In this document: piece by piece, positions 43,073 to 52,273 of the stretch
Layout of the letters: each line of letters starts with the position of its first letter
Position numbering within the stretch: position 1 is the first letter of the stretch
DNA from: Flavobacteriaceae bacterium UBA6268
GTDB taxonomy: Bacteria; Bacteroidota; Bacteroidia; Flavobacteriales; Flavobacteriaceae
Assembly: GCA_002440705.1 (NCBI GenBank)
Contig: DJVA01000075.1
Span: forward strand, 1-64,000
Direction of reading: 5' to 3'
Length of the DNA stretch: 64,000 nucleotides
The notes under the pieces: model-generated
What the model was told of the DNA's origin: nothing
Databases searched by the model: none
The model's input: only the letters and a program-made list of their open reading frames with translations
Program-made: the position numbers and the translations under genes

Positions 43073-44944
43073 TTATCTTCCCATGTAAACAAGCAAAACC
43101 GAGATATCGTTGGGGGACACCCCGCTAATCCTTGAAGCTTGAGAAACGGTTTTAGGCTTAATTTTGCTTAATTTTTCAACAGCTTCAAAAGAAAGTGATT
43201 TCAACCGCGTGTAATCAAAATTGTCGGGTATTTTAATGCCTTCCAAACGATTCAGCTTATCCGCATTGGCTTTTTCCTTTTCAATGTATCCAGCGTATTT
43301 AACCTGAATTTCTGTTTGTTCCAAAGATTCATGATCCAGTTCATGCAAATTTACGTATTGCTCTACTTCCTTAATTTGGCACATATCGGCCATAGTGATG
43401 TTGGGTCTTGAAAAAAACTTGAACAACTTATCCCCTTGCTTAACCAAAGCCGATTGCTTGGATTCGAGTATGGGATTGATGATTTCCGGGGTTACGCTAG
43501 AGTCCTTAAAAAATTGAATAAACCCATCACTCTTGGAATACTTGCGCTCCATTGCCTTCATCCGCTTTTCAGAGGCCAATCCAATTTCAAAGGATTTTGG
43601 TGTAAGTCGAAAATCAGCATTGTCCTGGCGCAGTAAGGTTCGATACTCTGCTCTTGAAGTGAACATTCGGTAGGGCTCTTTGGTTCCTTTCGTAATGAGG
43701 TCATCGATCAAAACTCCTATATATGCTTCGTCCCGTTTTAAAATGAATGGGGCTTTCCCGTGAACCTTCAGATGGGCGTTGATGCCAGCAATCATTCCCT
43801 GCGAGGCTGCTTCCTCGTAACCGGTCGTTCCATTGATTTGCCCAGCAAAATACAATCCCGAAACCAATTTAGTCTCAAGGGTATGCTCCAACTGTGTTGG
43901 GGGAAAGTAATCGTATTCTATAGCATATCCTGGTCGAAAAAACTTGACGTTTTCAAAACCATCACAAGCCTTGAGTGCTTTGTATTGGATGTCTTCAGGA
44001 AGCGAAGTGGAAAAACCATTGATGTAGTATTCCACGGTATTCCAGCCTTCCGGCTCTACAAATAATTGATGGCGCTCCTTATCAGCAAAACGATTGATTT
44101 TATCTTCTATGGAAGGGCAATACCTTGGGCCAAGACTTTTAATGGACCCATTAAACATGGGAGACCGATCAAAACCTTCGCGTAGCAGGTCGTGCACCAA
44201 GGGACTCGTATGGCTCATGTGGCAAGGCTTTTGCTCTAGAAGAGGTGCCGTTTCGTCACTAAATGAAAATTTTTGGGGTTCATCATCGCCGGGCTGAATA
44301 CTCATTTTACTAAAATCAAGCGATCTACCATCAACCCTAGGAGGTGTGCCTGTCTTCATCCTTCCAGCTTCAAACCCTAAAGTAACAAGAACTTCCGTAA
44401 TACCAGTAGCAGCTTTCTCCCCAGCCCTTCCACCTCCAAATTGTTTTTCACCAATATGAATAAGGCCATTCAAAAAGGTTCCGTTGGTTAAAACTACCGA
44501 TTTACCCTTGATGGATAATCCCAATGAAGTTTTAACGCCAACCACACGATCATTTTCAACTAATAAACCCACGACCATTTCCTGATAAAAATCAAGATTG
44601 GGCGTTTGTTCCAAGAGCAGGCGCCATGTTTCAGCAAAGCGCATACGATCACTTTGAACCCTAGGGCTCCACATGGCTGGCCCCTTGGATTTATTCAACA
44701 TTTTAAACTGTATGGCGCTTTTATCTGAAACAATGCCGCTATACCCCCCCATAGCATCAATTTCCCTAACAATTTGCCCTTTAGCAATACCCCCCATAGC
44801 AGGATTACAGGACATCTGGGCAATATGCTGGAGATTCATTGTGACCAACAACGTCCTAGAGCCAAGATTAGCAGCGGCAGCGGCAGCTTCTGAGCCAGCA
44901 TGACCAGCCCCCACAACAATCACATCGTATTCGTTTGCAAACAT
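43073..44944 (-). CDS. mnmG: tRNA uridine-5-carboxymethylaminomethyl modification enzyme MnmG (GidA)
   Basis: A 623-residue FAD protein that, with MnmE, modifies U34 of tRNAs. The dinucleotide-binding motif VVGAGHAGSEAA opens the protein; MSCNPAMGGIAKGQIVREIDAMGG and GRAGEKAATGITEVL are GidA signatures, and FRPGYAIEYDYFPP and GQINGTTGYEEAASQG follow. The C-terminal helical domain ends with ISGVSPNDISVLLVYM. Length normal. It is bracketed by two parS-like sites: one in its leader and one just after its stop. Confidence 0.97.
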   Translation of the reverse strand: MFANEYDVIVVGAGHAGSEAAAAAANLGSRTLLVTMNLQHIAQMSCNPAMGGIAKGQIVREIDAMGGYSGIVSDKSAIQFKMLNKSKGPAMWSPRVQSDRMRFAETWRLLLEQTPNLDFYQEMVVGLLVENDRVVGVKTSLGLSIKGKSVVLTNGTFLNGLIHIGEKQFGGGRAGEKAATGITEVLVTLGFEAGRMKTGTPPRVDGRSLDFSKMSIQPGDDEPQKFSFSDETAPLLEQKPCHMSHTSPLVHDLLREGFDRSPMFNGSIKSLGPRYCPSIEDKINRFADKERHQLFVEPEGWNTVEYYINGFSTSLPEDIQYKALKACDGFENVKFFRPGYAIEYDYFPPTQLEHTLETKLVSGLYFAGQINGTTGYEEAASQGMIAGINAHLKVHGKAPFILKRDEAYIGVLIDDLITKGTKEPYRMFTSRAEYRTLLRQDNADFRLTPKSFEIGLASEKRMKAMERKYSKSDGFIQFFKDSSVTPEIINPILESKQSALVKQGDKLFKFFSRPNITMADMCQIKEVEQYVNLHELDHESLEQTEIQVKYAGYIEKEKANADKLNRLEGIKIPDNFDYTRLKSLSFEAVEKLSKIKPKTVSQASRISGVSPNDISVLLVYMGR

Positions 44945-44951
44945 TTTTTAA

Positions 44952-44967
44952 TGTTTCACGTGGAACG
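44952..44967 (-). other. parS: parS-like ParB-binding site (one mismatch)
   Basis: On the minus strand it reads CGTTCCACGTGAAACA, differing from TGTTNCACGTGAAACA only at the first base. It lies in the mnmG leader, 7 bases before the ATG and just inside the likely transcription start. It is inverted relative to the site at 43050, about 1.9 kb away. Confidence 0.68.
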
Positions 44968-44983
44968 TATTTTACAAAAATCG

Positions 44984-45012
44984 CAAATATAGTCTAAATG
45001 TCTAATATTCAA
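44984..45012 (-). promoter_or_regulatory. Promoter of mnmG
   Basis: On the minus strand: TTG, 18 bases, TATATTTG, a full Bacteroidetes-type match. The start would be near 44977, just upstream of the parS-like site, so ParB binding could influence mnmG expression. Confidence 0.6.
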
Positions 45013-45037
45013 TGTTTTAAATTATGATATTTTAAAA

Positions 45038-45460
45038 TCAGGCGAATAAAAAGGAAATTCGTGCTAGGTTTTGGTCTTCCTTAACACGCATTGTTGAAAT
45101 TTGTTCAGCAGATTTATCTTGATAGCCACACAAATGAAGCAGACCGTGGACCATTACCCTACAAACTTCTTCCATAAAAGATGCCTTAAAATTTAACGCG
45201 TTCTCTGCAACCCTATCGATTGATATATAAATTTCACCGTTTAATTGGTTTCCTAAAGAATAATCAAAGGTAATGACATCCGTAAAGGTGTCGTGATTAA
45301 GAAATTCGAGATTAATTTGATGTAAAAAAGCATCATCACAAAAAACAAAATCCAAGTCCCCGATAGTACAACCCTCTTCGTTCGCGGCATCCGCCAACCA
45401 AGTTGAAATTGCATTGGCATGGTCCAATTGAAAAGAGGTTTCGGAAAAAAACTCAATCAT
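45038..45460 (-). CDS. ybeY: Endoribonuclease YbeY
   Basis: A 140-residue metalloprotein for 16S rRNA 3'-end maturation and ribosome quality control. The metal site reads HGLLHLCGYQDK: the two first histidines of H-x3-H-x5-H are present, but the third ligand is Asp, a variant I recall as common in Bacteroidetes. The upstream DVITFDYS and GEIYISIDRVAENA are family segments. Its ATG overlaps the end of the DUF4175 gene by 8 bases. Confidence 0.92.
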   Translation of the reverse strand: MIEFFSETSFQLDHANAISTWLADAANEEGCTIGDLDFVFCDDAFLHQINLEFLNHDTFTDVITFDYSLGNQLNGEIYISIDRVAENALNFKASFMEEVCRVMVHGLLHLCGYQDKSAEQISTMRVKEDQNLARISFLFA

Positions 45461-48400
45461 GCCTATCGTTAAAATACTTTTGAACTTCCTTTTTATATTC
45501 GAAGTGCAAAGGTAGGGCTTCCCTGTTTAGGATTTCTTCCTGATTAAAATATTTTTTAATGTCTTCGGGAGCCAATCGAAGGGTATTGTTGAATTCTTTA
45601 AGATTAGTGCGCGATTCGCGACGCTCTTCCTTACCTTGCTCTAAATCGGCCTCGGTAAGTTTCAACAATTCGTACTGTAGGTTTAAAATTCGTTCTAGGG
45701 TACGCTGATTAAATCCTTTCTCTAACAATTGTTGCTCAATACCTTCCATTTCCTTGATTATTTGACCGCCCTTCCCGTCTAGGCCCTCTTTGCTAAGTTT
45801 GTCTTGCAATTGGTTTCGTAATTGTTGTTGCTGTTTGTAAATCTCATAAATAGCGCCATTCATATCCTCTCTATAGGACTCTGATTCGCCATCGTTACCA
45901 TTATTGCCGTTTTTGTTTCCTTTGCCTCCTTTCCCACTTTGTCCATCTTTTCCGGAACTGCCTTCTCCCTCACCGGAATTGCCTTCATTTCCTTGTTTGC
46001 CTTCCTGTGTTCCTTTTTCATTCCCTTCGGACATACCATCTTGCATTTGTTGTCCCAAACTCTTTTGTTTCTGAATGATATCTGGCAGCTGAAAGCCGCT
46101 ACCTTGACCTTGGCCAGACCCTTGTCCTGCACCAGGCATTCCCATGGCCATAGCCTGCATATTCCCCAAAAGTTCGCTAAGCAATATAGCGAGCTCATTG
46201 GCGCCCGTAACCGTATACTGCTGGCTAGAAATGCCCGTTCGTAAGCTGTTATCGGCTAACCTTTCAAGGGATTTGTCCAGGTTAAAGGAAACCTCTGTCA
46301 AAGCTTCGTTGATTTCTTTACTGATAAGCGGTTGGCGCAACGAAAGCGCAAAAAGGCTGTCGTCAATGTGCTGGAAATTCAATTTCAAATCATTTTGTTC
46401 ATTAAGTTTCCTTCCAAAGGCGGCACTACCATAATCAATCATTTTAAACTGCTTCATCAAATCTTCCTGTTCGAAAGAAAATACAACCAAATTGTCCAAT
46501 ATTTGACGAAGCATCTCAACATCTTCATTGATCATCTCCATTTGACCTCCCATCATCCCGGATTGCATTTGTTGGCTCATTTGTTTCATCTTCTGGCCGG
46601 CATTCTTCTGGTTTTGCTGGGCTCCATTTTGGTTCTGCTGTTCCAGCTTATCGGTCGCCTCTTGCTGTTGTTGTTTCACCTGCTCTTCTCCTTTGGAATC
46701 CTTTGGTATGTCCATAGGTTCTTTTAAGCCCTCATTTTCTTTTTGAAGTTCGTTCATCTCTTTTTGAAAATCCTCAAACTTCTCGTTAAGCTCTTCTTGC
46801 TTTTCCTTGGTATTCTCCTCGGAATCCTTTTGGGATAATTTTTCTTGTTCTTCGCCCAGTTTAAAGAGTTCTTCAGCCAATTTTTCGGCTTTCTTAGTTA
46901 CATAATAGCGTTTGGTAAGCTCTACCAATTGCTCGAGATTCTTTTCCTGGTTTTTGTTTTGCTTTGCAAGCTGTTCCAGCTTTTCGGAAAATTCTTCTTT
47001 GTTGATTTTATCCTGAAGCCGTTCCAGTTCTTCAAGCAATTTCTCGTTTTCCTGGAGTTGTTCTTCGTTTTCGTTCAAACGCTCTTCCAACTGCTCCTTA
47101 AAGGGGTCTTTATCTTCTTTATCGGGTTGAAAATTCTGCAAATCTTCCTTCATTTCCTTGGAGAACTTTTGCATCATTTCTTCTTGTTGTTTTTGGCGTT
47201 TCAAAAATTCCTCGAGTTTTTTCTTGTCGTTCCAATTAAGCGCTTCTTTCTCCTTTTGGGTCTTGTTGATGTCTTCGAGGCGCTTTTCTTGATCTTTGAG
47301 GTTCTTAAGCGTTTTGGAAAGATCCTCTATGGTTTCCCCTTGTTTGTTGAGCCATTCTTTTTCTTGTTCTTCTTTGGTTAGCTTTCGAAAGGTGTAAAAA
47401 GCCGACTTGGAGGATTTGTGATGGTGAATGGCATCGTTGTCAAATACTTCAAAATAATATTCGTAGGAAACGCCCTCCTGCAATTTCAAATTCCCTGGGA
47501 ATTCATATGCAAATTGATCAAAATTGGAGGTGCTCACAGGAAGGGAAACTTTGGTGCTCTGGGTTTCGTCGCCTAAGGGATAGTAAACAAGTTGAAGCTT
47601 CGTAAGACCGTAATCATCAGAAACTTGCCCTAGGAAATAATACGTTTGAAGCGAGAGAGAATCCTGCCTGGACTCCACGGAAATATCTGGATAGGCATCC
47701 TTCACCACAGCCAATGAAAACGACAGGTTTTCATAATCCCTAAGCTGTTCGTTAGAGGTAGTGATGGTATAATCCAATTTTTGATAAACGCCCTTTCTAT
47801 AGGTAAAATTTTGATCTTCCTTTTTGAAGGATACCATCGTATCTTCAGTTCTAAAATGTACCACGTCTGTATTTTTAGTGGCAAGTTTCCAAACAATGAC
47901 AGTACCCTCAGGAACCGATGCATTTCCAGTACTTTTCAGGGTTTCGTCCTTTTTCCCAGTGTAAGCAGGATAATCTAAAACCATATCAAAGCCCAATATG
48001 GAAGGGGTTTTTAGCACCTCGAGGCGGTAGGGCTTCGAAACCACTTTGTTGGCGTGAAAGCGGAAATCCAAATCCTCATTTGGTTGCTGAAATGTATACT
48101 CAAACAATCCGGGGCGGGTCTGTTCCAAATAATACGTTTCATTATTGTATTGGATGGTGACATTATTTGGCGCTATAGAGCCTTCCGTTTTGACCCGTAT
48201 CGTGAAATTTCTGTTTTCGATGGCTTTAAGTGTATCCGTCTGGAGAATAAACCGAAAAGGGGCCGGGGGCTCAAAAGCCGTGTCATAATGAACGACACGT
48301 TCATAACTGCTCGAAAAAAGGTGGGCATCCCAAAACAAGGTAACGAGCACAATTACCAAAACCGGTAAGGCGGCGTATTTTAAGTACTTCAAGTTCTTTC

Positions 48401-48839
48401 GAAAATTGATAGCCCGAACAAATGGAATGGGCTGAAGCTCTGTTGCCTTTTGATCGATGCTGGCCGCCAACAATTCCGATTCTCGCTGGTTTTGATTGAG
48501 TTGAATAACATTAAGCAGCTTATCACTAACTTCCGGGAAATGGCTTCCAATGATTTTCGAGGCTTCTTCATGCCCTATTCCCCCCTGAAGTTTAAAGAGT
48601 TTCGCCAGAGGGAGTGCCACAAACCTTGCAAATAATGCAACCTCCACGGCTACAAAAACCCAAAAAAGTAGTGCCCTACCCGTAGTGCCTAACCACAGAA
48701 AATGCTCTATTAACAATGTTAGTATAAAGTAAAGCAGCCCAATGGCAAAAAAAAGTATTGCTCCCTTGATTAATTCATTGATATAATACTTCCGGATGAA
48801 CTCCTCAAGCTTTTGTTGTATGATTTTAAATGTGCTCAA
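45453..48839 (-). CDS. DUF4175 family giant membrane protein with coiled coil
   Basis: A 1128-residue protein that I recognise as the DUF4175 family. Three membrane helices lie near the N-terminus (about 22-45, 54-75, 151-170). A beta-rich extracytoplasmic region follows (about 180-480), then a long Glu/Lys/Gln coiled coil (about 480-780) and a low-complexity Gly/Ser/Asn/Lys linker near 930-1010 (for example GKGGKGNKNGNNGNDG). The C-terminal 120 residues are helical and charged. Function unknown; envelope structural or assembly role is a guess. It starts at TTG 48839, with ybeY overlapping its stop. Confidence 0.82.
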   Translation of the reverse strand: MSTFKIIQQKLEEFIRKYYINELIKGAILFFAIGLLYFILTLLIEHFLWLGTTGRALLFWVFVAVEVALFARFVALPLAKLFKLQGGIGHEEASKIIGSHFPEVSDKLLNVIQLNQNQRESELLAASIDQKATELQPIPFVRAINFRKNLKYLKYAALPVLVIVLVTLFWDAHLFSSSYERVVHYDTAFEPPAPFRFILQTDTLKAIENRNFTIRVKTEGSIAPNNVTIQYNNETYYLEQTRPGLFEYTFQQPNEDLDFRFHANKVVSKPYRLEVLKTPSILGFDMVLDYPAYTGKKDETLKSTGNASVPEGTVIVWKLATKNTDVVHFRTEDTMVSFKKEDQNFTYRKGVYQKLDYTITTSNEQLRDYENLSFSLAVVKDAYPDISVESRQDSLSLQTYYFLGQVSDDYGLTKLQLVYYPLGDETQSTKVSLPVSTSNFDQFAYEFPGNLKLQEGVSYEYYFEVFDNDAIHHHKSSKSAFYTFRKLTKEEQEKEWLNKQGETIEDLSKTLKNLKDQEKRLEDINKTQKEKEALNWNDKKKLEEFLKRQKQQEEMMQKFSKEMKEDLQNFQPDKEDKDPFKEQLEERLNENEEQLQENEKLLEELERLQDKINKEEFSEKLEQLAKQNKNQEKNLEQLVELTKRYYVTKKAEKLAEELFKLGEEQEKLSQKDSEENTKEKQEELNEKFEDFQKEMNELQKENEGLKEPMDIPKDSKGEEQVKQQQQEATDKLEQQNQNGAQQNQKNAGQKMKQMSQQMQSGMMGGQMEMINEDVEMLRQILDNLVVFSFEQEDLMKQFKMIDYGSAAFGRKLNEQNDLKLNFQHIDDSLFALSLRQPLISKEINEALTEVSFNLDKSLERLADNSLRTGISSQQYTVTGANELAILLSELLGNMQAMAMGMPGAGQGSGQGQGSGFQLPDIIQKQKSLGQQMQDGMSEGNEKGTQEGKQGNEGNSGEGEGSSGKDGQSGKGGKGNKNGNNGNDGESESYREDMNGAIYEIYKQQQQLRNQLQDKLSKEGLDGKGGQIIKEMEGIEQQLLEKGFNQRTLERILNLQYELLKLTEADLEQGKEERRESRTNLKEFNNTLRLAPEDIKKYFNQEEILNREALPLHFEYKKEVQKYFNDRHD

Positions 48840-48961
48840 AATTTGCGATAAGACACTAAATTAAAACAAAAATTACACCAAGAAAGCCATTTTAGCAAAG
48901 ATTTATGGCTCTCGGCACTAAATACACTTCCATGGCCATTTTATCTGAGCCATCAGAATTG

Positions 48962-48969
48962 TATCTTTG
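48962..48969 (+). promoter_or_regulatory. -7 element TATCTTTG of gltX
   Basis: TATCTTTG 19 bases before the gltX ATG. No clear TTG is seen at -33. The same box recurs before folB, glnS, rpiB and the DUF6909-like gene. Confidence 0.52.
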
Positions 48970-48988
48970 CCCCTCTAAATAAGATTTC

Positions 48989-50494
48989 ATGCCACAAAAA
49001 GTCCGTGTCCGCTTTGCCCCGAGCCCTACAGGCCCACTCCACATTGGCGGGGTGAGAACCGCTTTGTACAATTACTTGTTTGCCAAAAAGCACGGGGGCG
49101 ACTTTTTATTGCGCATCGAGGACACGGATCAAAGCCGTTACGTGGAAAAGGCTGAAGATTATATCGTGGAAACCCTAAATTGGCTACAAATTCCCTTTGA
49201 TGAAGGTCCAGGAAACGAAGGCCATTGTGGGCCCTACAGGCAGAGCGAAAGAAAAGCACTGTATCAACAATATGCTGATCAACTAATCGCTACAGGAAAA
49301 GCCTATTATGCTTTTGACACTTCTGAAGAGCTTGAAGCACACCGAAAGCAGCATGAAGCCGAAGGCAAAACATTTATTTACAATTGGCACAACCGCAAAA
49401 AACTAAAAAACTCCCTTTCCCTTCCTCCGGAAGAAATTGAAAAAAGACTGCAGCACACTGATTTTGTCATCCGATTTAAATGTCCCGAAGGTAAAACACT
49501 TCAGCTTAAAGACCGTATCCGAGGCGATATAGAAATAGACACTAACACATTGGATGACAAGGTGTTGTTCAAAAGTGATGGCATGCCAACCTATCACTTG
49601 GCCAATATCGTAGACGACCATTTAATGGAAATTACCCATGTAATCCGTGGGGAAGAATGGCTGCCCTCCCTGGCGCTACACCAACTGCTCTACGATGCCT
49701 TTGATTGGAAAGCTCCAGAGTTTGCGCATTTGCCTCTTATCCTAAAGCCTTCCGGAAAGGGGAAATTGAGCAAGCGTGATGGGGAATTGGGCGGGTTTCC
49801 TGTTTTTCCATTGGAGTGGCACACAGAAAATGAAGTGTTCATGGGCTTTCGGGAAGAAGGCTATTTACCCGAAGCGGTGGTTAACATGTTGGCCCTTTTG
49901 GGCTGGAACCCAGGGACCGAACAAGAGTTTTTTTCACTCAAGCAACTCGTGGATGTATTTTCCTTGGAGCGGGTTAACAAGGCAGGCGCCAAATTTGATC
50001 CTGAAAAGGCCAAATGGTTTCAACACCATTACCTGCAGGAAATGGACGAGAAGATTCTCATTAGTGGTTTTAAGGATCTTTTGGCGTCCAAAAATATCTT
50101 TCCGAATAATGATGTGCCAAAAATTGTGTCATTGCTGAAAGAGCGGGCCACTTTTATAAACGATTTTTGGGAACAGGGAAGTTTCTTTTTTGAAGGCCCA
50201 AAGTCTTATGATGAAAAGGCCTTTCAAAAAGCTGTAAATGCCGATACACCACAACTCCTTGGTGAGGTTTCCAAAATCATCCAGGAAACAGAGAAATTTA
50301 CCGAGGATGTCCTTTCGGAAAAAATAAAAGGCTGGATTACTGCATCCGGTATTGGTTTTGGAAAGGTAATGATGCCGCTTCGCTTGGCCCTTGTGGGCGA
50401 AATGAAGGGGCCAGAAGTGTTTTCGATTATTGAAGTGCTGGGCAAGGAAGAAAGCTTGTTAAGGATTCAAAATTTAATCGTCCAAAAGCCTTAA
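48989..50494 (+). CDS. gltX: Glutamate-tRNA ligase
   Basis: A 501-residue class I aminoacyl-tRNA synthetase. The HIGH motif lies in FAPSPTGPLHIGGVRTALYN, the KMSKS equivalent is GKLSKRDG, and the zinc-less insert is of the bacterial type. VIRGEEWLPSLALHQLL is a family segment. A separate GlnS is encoded 2 kb away, so GltX is probably discriminating and charges only tRNA-Glu. Its stop codon overlaps the convergent gene's stop by four bases (TTAA). Confidence 0.96.
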   Translation: MPQKVRVRFAPSPTGPLHIGGVRTALYNYLFAKKHGGDFLLRIEDTDQSRYVEKAEDYIVETLNWLQIPFDEGPGNEGHCGPYRQSERKALYQQYADQLIATGKAYYAFDTSEELEAHRKQHEAEGKTFIYNWHNRKKLKNSLSLPPEEIEKRLQHTDFVIRFKCPEGKTLQLKDRIRGDIEIDTNTLDDKVLFKSDGMPTYHLANIVDDHLMEITHVIRGEEWLPSLALHQLLYDAFDWKAPEFAHLPLILKPSGKGKLSKRDGELGGFPVFPLEWHTENEVFMGFREEGYLPEAVVNMLALLGWNPGTEQEFFSLKQLVDVFSLERVNKAGAKFDPEKAKWFQHHYLQEMDEKILISGFKDLLASKNIFPNNDVPKIVSLLKERATFINDFWEQGSFFFEGPKSYDEKAFQKAVNADTPQLLGEVSKIIQETEKFTEDVLSEKIKGWITASGIGFGKVMMPLRLALVGEMKGPEVFSIIEVLGKEESLLRIQNLIVQKP

Positions 50495-51177
50495 AAAAAC
50501 ACATACCCTCCAAAAACCCACATTCCAACATTTCCTTTAAACCCACCTTCGGGCTTGGCAGTTGCCAACGCTTCGGAATCGTTAAAACGGTTGAATACAT
50601 TGGTCACTCCATACTGGTATTGCACATTTAGTCGAAAGTGTGTGAGCCCAACTGTAATTCCACCAGCCACATGCAGATGCACGCGGGAAATGTTTTCAAT
50701 GTCTGAAGCCTTGAGTGTCTCGTAACCATCCAAAACATAGTTTTCTTGGGCTTCCTGGTTTGGCTTCAATTTGCCATTTACATTCAGGATGGGGCCAAAA
50801 TCTAGTGAAAGGTAATGCCCAACCAGGTTGTAGCTCCCCAAAAACTTCACCTGCACACTCGAAAGGGTATAGTCGATGTAGCGCTCGTCAAATCCGTTGA
50901 TGGGGCTGGTAAAATCCCTGCCAAGGATTCCCAATTCATTTTGGAAAAAAGTAATCCCGTACTCCAAGTCGAAGTTATTGTAAAAATCGCCACGGGTAAC
51001 AAATCCAAGTGCAAACCCTGTTCCCTGTTTGGTGTTGAAATGATTGGTTTCAATATTGAACAGTGTTACGCCACCCTGAAGGCCCAGCAAGTTGTAATCT
51101 TCCCTTACATGTTGGGCGTTTGTGGTATTAAAAAAAGCGAGGAATAACGTAACTAAGAAGAGGTTTTTTAGACTCAT
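50491..51177 (-). CDS. Outer-membrane beta-barrel protein
   Basis: A 228-residue secreted protein. The signal peptide MSLKNLFLVTLFLAFFNTTNA ends in an Ala-x-Ala-like site; the mature chain alternates short amphipathic beta strands (FALGFVTRGDFYNNFDLEYGI, VQVKFLGSYNLVG, LSLDFGPILNV) and ends with WVFGGYVFF, the aromatic terminal strand of outer-membrane proteins. It is of the PorT/opacity-like fold (about eight strands); cargo unknown. A start four codons earlier (51189) is possible. It sits convergent with gltX and upstream of the SPFH gene on the other strand. Confidence 0.78.
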   Translation of the reverse strand: MSLKNLFLVTLFLAFFNTTNAQHVREDYNLLGLQGGVTLFNIETNHFNTKQGTGFALGFVTRGDFYNNFDLEYGITFFQNELGILGRDFTSPINGFDERYIDYTLSSVQVKFLGSYNLVGHYLSLDFGPILNVNGKLKPNQEAQENYVLDGYETLKASDIENISRVHLHVAGGITVGLTHFRLNVQYQYGVTNVFNRFNDSEALATAKPEGGFKGNVGMWVFGGYVFF

Positions 51178-51209
51178 AAAGTAATTCATTTAGGGGCTAA
51201 AAGTAGCCT

Positions 51210-51217
51210 TAATTTTG
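51210..51217 (+). promoter_or_regulatory. -7 element TAATTTTG of the SPFH gene
   Basis: TAATTTTG lies 38 bases before the ATG at 51256. It fits TAnnTTTG but lacks a clear -33 box. Confidence 0.38.
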
Positions 51218-51255
51218 TATCTTCAAACGATAAATTCACTTAAATATTTAAAACT

Positions 51256-52242
51256 ATGGGCGGAATGTTACCTATTGTATTCGTAGTGGCTGCATTTTTT
51301 GTACTACTGATGTTTATTTTCACTGTAAAGCAGCAAACAGCAGCAATTATAGAACGGTTTGGAAGGTTTGAAAGCATCCGGAGTTCGGGCTTGCGTTTTA
51401 AAATTCCAATGGTCGACCGCATTGTTGGTCGCATCAACTTGAAAATCCAACAGTTGGATGTCATCGTGGAAACAAAGACTAAGGACGATGTTTTTGTTCG
51501 ATTGAAAATCTCGGTCCAATTTCAGGTAATCAAAGACAAAGTATATGAGGCATTCTATAAGTTGGAAAGCCCGCATGACCAGATTACTTCTTATGTTTTC
51601 GATGTAGTGCGCGCTGAAGTGCCAAAAATGAAGCTGGATGATGTTTTTGAGCGTAAAGACGACATCGCCATCGCCGTGAAGGCAGAACTTAACGATGCCA
51701 TGGTGGATTATGGCTACGACATTATTAAAACCCTGGTCACCGACATCGACCCAGACCAACAGGTGAAAGCGGCCATGAACCGTATCAATGCGGCCGAACG
51801 CGAAAAAGTGGCCGCCGAGTATGAGGCAGAAGCCGAACGCATCAAGATTGTTGCCAAGGCCCGGGCAGAAGCAGAAAGTAAGCGACTACAAGGTCAAGGT
51901 ATTGCAGACCAGCGAAGGGAAATTGCCCGTGGTTTGGAAGAATCGGTGGAAGTGTTGAACAATGTGGGGATCAATTCCCAAGAGGCTTCAGCACTTATTG
52001 TTGTAACCCAGCACTACGATACCCTTCAGTCTATTGGTGAAGAGACCAATACCAATCTCATCCTGTTGCCCAATTCACCGCAAGCGGGAAGCGACATGCT
52101 CAACAACATGATTGCCTCTTTTGTAGCCAGCAACCAGATTGGGGAAGAAATGAAAAAACAGAATCGCGCTTCAGGACTAGGAGGTTCGGCCAACAAGAAA
52201 AGGACGCCTCCCGCACAAACTGACAACGATGTTGCGTATTAA
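51256..52242 (+). CDS. SPFH/band 7 domain protein (stomatin-like)
   Basis: A 328-residue membrane-anchored protein. One N-terminal helix (about 5-22) is followed by the band 7 core (IIERFGRFESIRSSGLRFKIP, VRLKISVQFQVI, DIDPDQQVKAAMNRINAAERE) and an Ala/Glu-rich coiled coil (about 165-240), as in stomatins and HflK/C-like scaffolds that organise membrane microdomains. Such genes often pair with an NfeD protein; none is adjacent here. A strong terminator follows. Confidence 0.92.
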   Translation: MGGMLPIVFVVAAFFVLLMFIFTVKQQTAAIIERFGRFESIRSSGLRFKIPMVDRIVGRINLKIQQLDVIVETKTKDDVFVRLKISVQFQVIKDKVYEAFYKLESPHDQITSYVFDVVRAEVPKMKLDDVFERKDDIAIAVKAELNDAMVDYGYDIIKTLVTDIDPDQQVKAAMNRINAAEREKVAAEYEAEAERIKIVAKARAEAESKRLQGQGIADQRREIARGLEESVEVLNNVGINSQEASALIVVTQHYDTLQSIGEETNTNLILLPNSPQAGSDMLNNMIASFVASNQIGEEMKKQNRASGLGGSANKKRTPPAQTDNDVAY

Positions 52243-52243
52243 A

Positions 52244-52268
52244 AAAAGCCCTCAAATTGAGGGCTTTT
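52244..52268 (+). terminator. Bidirectional terminator between the SPFH gene and glnS
   Basis: AAAAGCCCTCA pairs with TGAGGGCTTTT around a tiny AT loop just after the SPFH stop, with A-rich and T-rich flanks. It serves both converging genes (glnS ends at 52274). Confidence 0.85.
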
Positions 52269-52273
52269 AATTT

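Noticed and set aside
46332..47381. Hydrophobic-looking frames opposite the DUF4175 gene
   Set aside because: They are the complement of the Glu/Lys/Gln-rich coiled coil, which gives Phe/Leu-rich antisense codons.
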